Source: Promethearchaeota archaeon | GTDB taxonomy: Archaea; Asgardarchaeota; Lokiarchaeia; Sigynarchaeales; SOKP01 | DNA length: 12,934 nucleotides | Assembly: GCA_004524515.1 (NCBI GenBank) | Contig: SDNV01000084.1 | Span: 1 to 12,934, forward strand | Direction of reading: 5' to 3' | Part shown: positions 11,058 through 12,934 of the stretch, piece after piece | Position numbering within the stretch: position 1 is the stretch's first letter | Layout: each line of letters opens with the position of its first letter | The notes under the pieces: model-generated | What the model was told of the DNA's origin: nothing | Databases searched by the model: none | The model's input: only the letters and a program-made list of their open reading frames with translations | Translations under genes and position numbers: made by a program

Positions 11058-12934
11058 ATGGAAAATTATCGATATATTAGGTTCTTTGACGATTTAAGAA
11101 AGGAAGACGTGCCCTCGGTTGGTGGGAAGAACGCATCCCTCGGAGAACTATTGAGTTTTGGGATACCTGTTCCCTTAGGTTTTGCGGGTAGGGCGAATGC
11201 GTACGATTATGTTTTGGAAGCGAATGATATCTTGTATGATGGGGAATTGATTTCCTTGAAGGAATATATTAAACGACAAATCACTACCATTTCTGAGGAG
11301 TTACAAAAAGAGGATATTCAATCCATTCAAACGGTCGATAAGATTTGTTCGAATATAAGAACTCATATTGAGCAGGCAAAAATACCAGATAGTTTAGCGG
11401 ATGAGATTTTGGATACCTATCGTAAATTGGTTGGACGCATTGGCAATGAATCCACATTTGCGATACGATCTTCGGCAACCGCAGAAGACTTACCAGATGC
11501 ATCGTTTGCGGGCCAACAAGACACTCATTTAAATATTAGCGGAGAAAATGAAGTAGTTGATTATATTCTCAAAGATATGGCTTCTGTATTTACTACAAGA
11601 GCCACAATGTATCGGGAAAGAGCGGGGTTTGATCATTTCGCAGTTAAGTTAAGTGTAGGAGTTCAGGAAATGGCAGGAGGGAAGGAAGGAGTCAAAGCTT
11701 CGGGGGTTATGTTTACAGAAGATCCAGATTCAGGATCTCCGAATGTTGTAACCATTAGAGGAACCTGGGGCTTAGGAGAATTAATTGTGCAAGGCGTCGA
11801 AAAAGGGGATGAATTTATAGTTTTTAAACATGCTCCCACCTTGAGAATAATCCGTCGAGAATTAGTTAGAAAAGAAAAAATGATGATTTTTGATCCCAGC
11901 AAAAAAGTAGGGACTATTACAGTACTCGTTCCCCCAAAAAATCAGCAAATATTTTGTCTTACTGATGATCAGGTTTTAAAATTAGCAGAATTTGCCATAA
12001 AAATTCGAAAGCATTACGGAAGACCCATGGATATTGAATGGGCACTAGGAAATAACGGCAAAATATATATAGTTCAAGCTCGTCCTGAAACGGTACATTC
12101 GCAAAAAGGAGATACTGAAGAAATATTTTACCTCATTGAGGATCCCAAAAAATTAATAGAACAAGGATTATTAATTGAGAATTCTGGAACTGCAATAGGC
12201 AGAAGAATTGATTATGGAAACGTAAAAGTAATTGCAACCATCAATGAAGCTCATCTGCTAGAAGAGGGAGATATTTTAGTTACTGAAGAGACCAATCCGG
12301 ATTGGACTTCTTATATGCAAAATCTTGGCGGAGTTATAACAGAACGAGGCGGTCCCACTTGTCATGCGGCAATCGTTTCTAGAGAGTTGAATATCGCAGC
12401 CATCGTAGGAGCAGATAATATCGTTGATATTATTAAAGGAAAACAACGGGATCAAGCCCTTGAGACTATGACTATTGATTGTAGTGAGGGAGAGCCTCGA
12501 ATTTGGATGAAAGAAGTAGAATATGATTTTGATACTATAGAATTTGCACAATTACCCCACACAAAAACTCAAGTGTTAGTTAATTTAGGGATTCCAAAAG
12601 GGGCTTTATCGGCAGGAAAATATCCAGATGGAACGGGTTTGGCAAGATTAGAATTCATTATTAATGACGAGATTCAAATCCATCCCAATGCATTAATAGA
12701 TTTTGAAGCTTTAGTGATGAGATATGATATTCTTATAGAACAGAGGAAAAAAATTGAACAGATTAAAAAGAGCGATTTATATTATAAAGATCCTTTCAAT
12801 GAGGAAATAAAGAAATTAAAACAGACTTTAGATAAAATTCGAGAAAGAACGGTAGGTTTTGATGACAAGGAGGAATTTTATGTGGAAAAATTAGCGGAAG
12901 GTATTGCTACGATTGCTGCTGGAGTATGGAAACA
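11058..12934 (+). CDS. ppsA: Phosphoenolpyruvate synthase (pyruvate, water dikinase), 5' part
   Basis: The enzyme converts pyruvate, ATP and water into PEP, AMP and phosphate, the entry step of gluconeogenesis from pyruvate in archaea. The reading frame is open from ATG 11058 to the window edge (625 codons of a usual 750-820). Domain order is typical: N-terminal ATP/pyruvate-binding domain with GGKNASLGEL (22-31), AIRSSATAEDLPDASFAGQQ (135-154, Arg137 in the ATP site) and GVMFTEDPDSG; then the swivelling phosphohistidine domain with GGPTCHAAIVSREL, whose H436 is the phosphorylated residue; then the start of the C-terminal PEP-binding barrel with the G-T-G-L-A-R-L-E-F motif (about 526-534). 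The remaining barrel with the catalytic Cys lies beyond the window. It stands alone behind a long non-coding region. Pyruvate phosphate dikinase is less likely, as its extra N-terminal insertions are absent. Confidence 0.95.
   Translation, partial: MENYRYIRFFDDLRKEDVPSVGGKNASLGELLSFGIPVPLGFAGRANAYDYVLEANDILYDGELISLKEYIKRQITTISEELQKEDIQSIQTVDKICSNIRTHIEQAKIPDSLADEILDTYRKLVGRIGNESTFAIRSSATAEDLPDASFAGQQDTHLNISGENEVVDYILKDMASVFTTRATMYRERAGFDHFAVKLSVGVQEMAGGKEGVKASGVMFTEDPDSGSPNVVTIRGTWGLGELIVQGVEKGDEFIVFKHAPTLRIIRRELVRKEKMMIFDPSKKVGTITVLVPPKNQQIFCLTDDQVLKLAEFAIKIRKHYGRPMDIEWALGNNGKIYIVQARPETVHSQKGDTEEIFYLIEDPKKLIEQGLLIENSGTAIGRRIDYGNVKVIATINEAHLLEEGDILVTEETNPDWTSYMQNLGGVITERGGPTCHAAIVSRELNIAAIVGADNIVDIIKGKQRDQALETMTIDCSEGEPRIWMKEVEYDFDTIEFAQLPHTKTQVLVNLGIPKGALSAGKYPDGTGLARLEFIINDEIQIHPNALIDFEALVMRYDILIEQRKKIEQIKKSDLYYKDPFNEEIKKLKQTLDKIRERTVGFDDKEEFYVEKLAEGIATIAAGVWK

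Noticed and set aside
11284..12551. Minus-strand open frames at 11284-11502, 11663-11902 and 12276-12551
   Set aside because: All lie opposite PEP synthase, which has intact conserved motifs through the whole interval.

Overview
The window looks like chromosomal DNA of an Asgard archaeon, most plausibly Lokiarchaeia-like. This rests on protein content and is an inference: a Roadblock/LC7 domain fused to a Ras-like small GTPase, a zinc-ribbon plus Roadblock-type protein, and a further stand-alone Roadblock-type protein. Base composition is very AT-rich, promoters have archaeal TATA form (for example TTTAAATA), several genes look leaderless, and there are no tRNA, rRNA, CRISPR or transposase sequences.

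Left half (1-5885): a chemotaxis block. It starts inside cheD (the N-terminal half with the catalytic Cys lies outside the window), followed by cheC, cheY and cheB. Woven into it are three Roadblock-type genes: a zinc-ribbon/Roadblock-type protein on the minus strand between cheC and cheY, a Roadblock-small GTPase fusion directly upstream of cheB, and a Roadblock-type protein with a charged helical tail whose stop lies 4 bp from the cheB stop. CheD/CheC/CheB/CheY form the receptor-adaptation and response-regulator arm of chemotaxis. The GTPase and Roadblock proteins are the unusual part: they resemble, by domain logic, the MglA (GTPase) and MglB (Roadblock) polarity switch that sits downstream of chemosensory signalling in Myxococcus. 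I propose a chemotaxis-coupled GTPase module here. No cheA, cheW, cheR, receptor or archaellum gene is visible.

Middle (6023-10492): an accessory stretch. It has a class I SAM methyltransferase of the trans-aconitate-methyltransferase type, two paralogous six-helix membrane proteins of a family I do not recognise, and between them a DUF998-type membrane protein with a triplicated 9-residue N-terminus and a GNAT acetyltransferase remnant carrying an in-frame TAG. On the minus strand follows a complete VOC/glyoxalase-fold gene that lacks ATG/GTG/TTG and appears to start at ATT.

Right end (11058-12934): after a 553-bp AT-rich non-coding stretch comes phosphoenolpyruvate synthase, running off the window edge within its C-terminal PEP-binding barrel.
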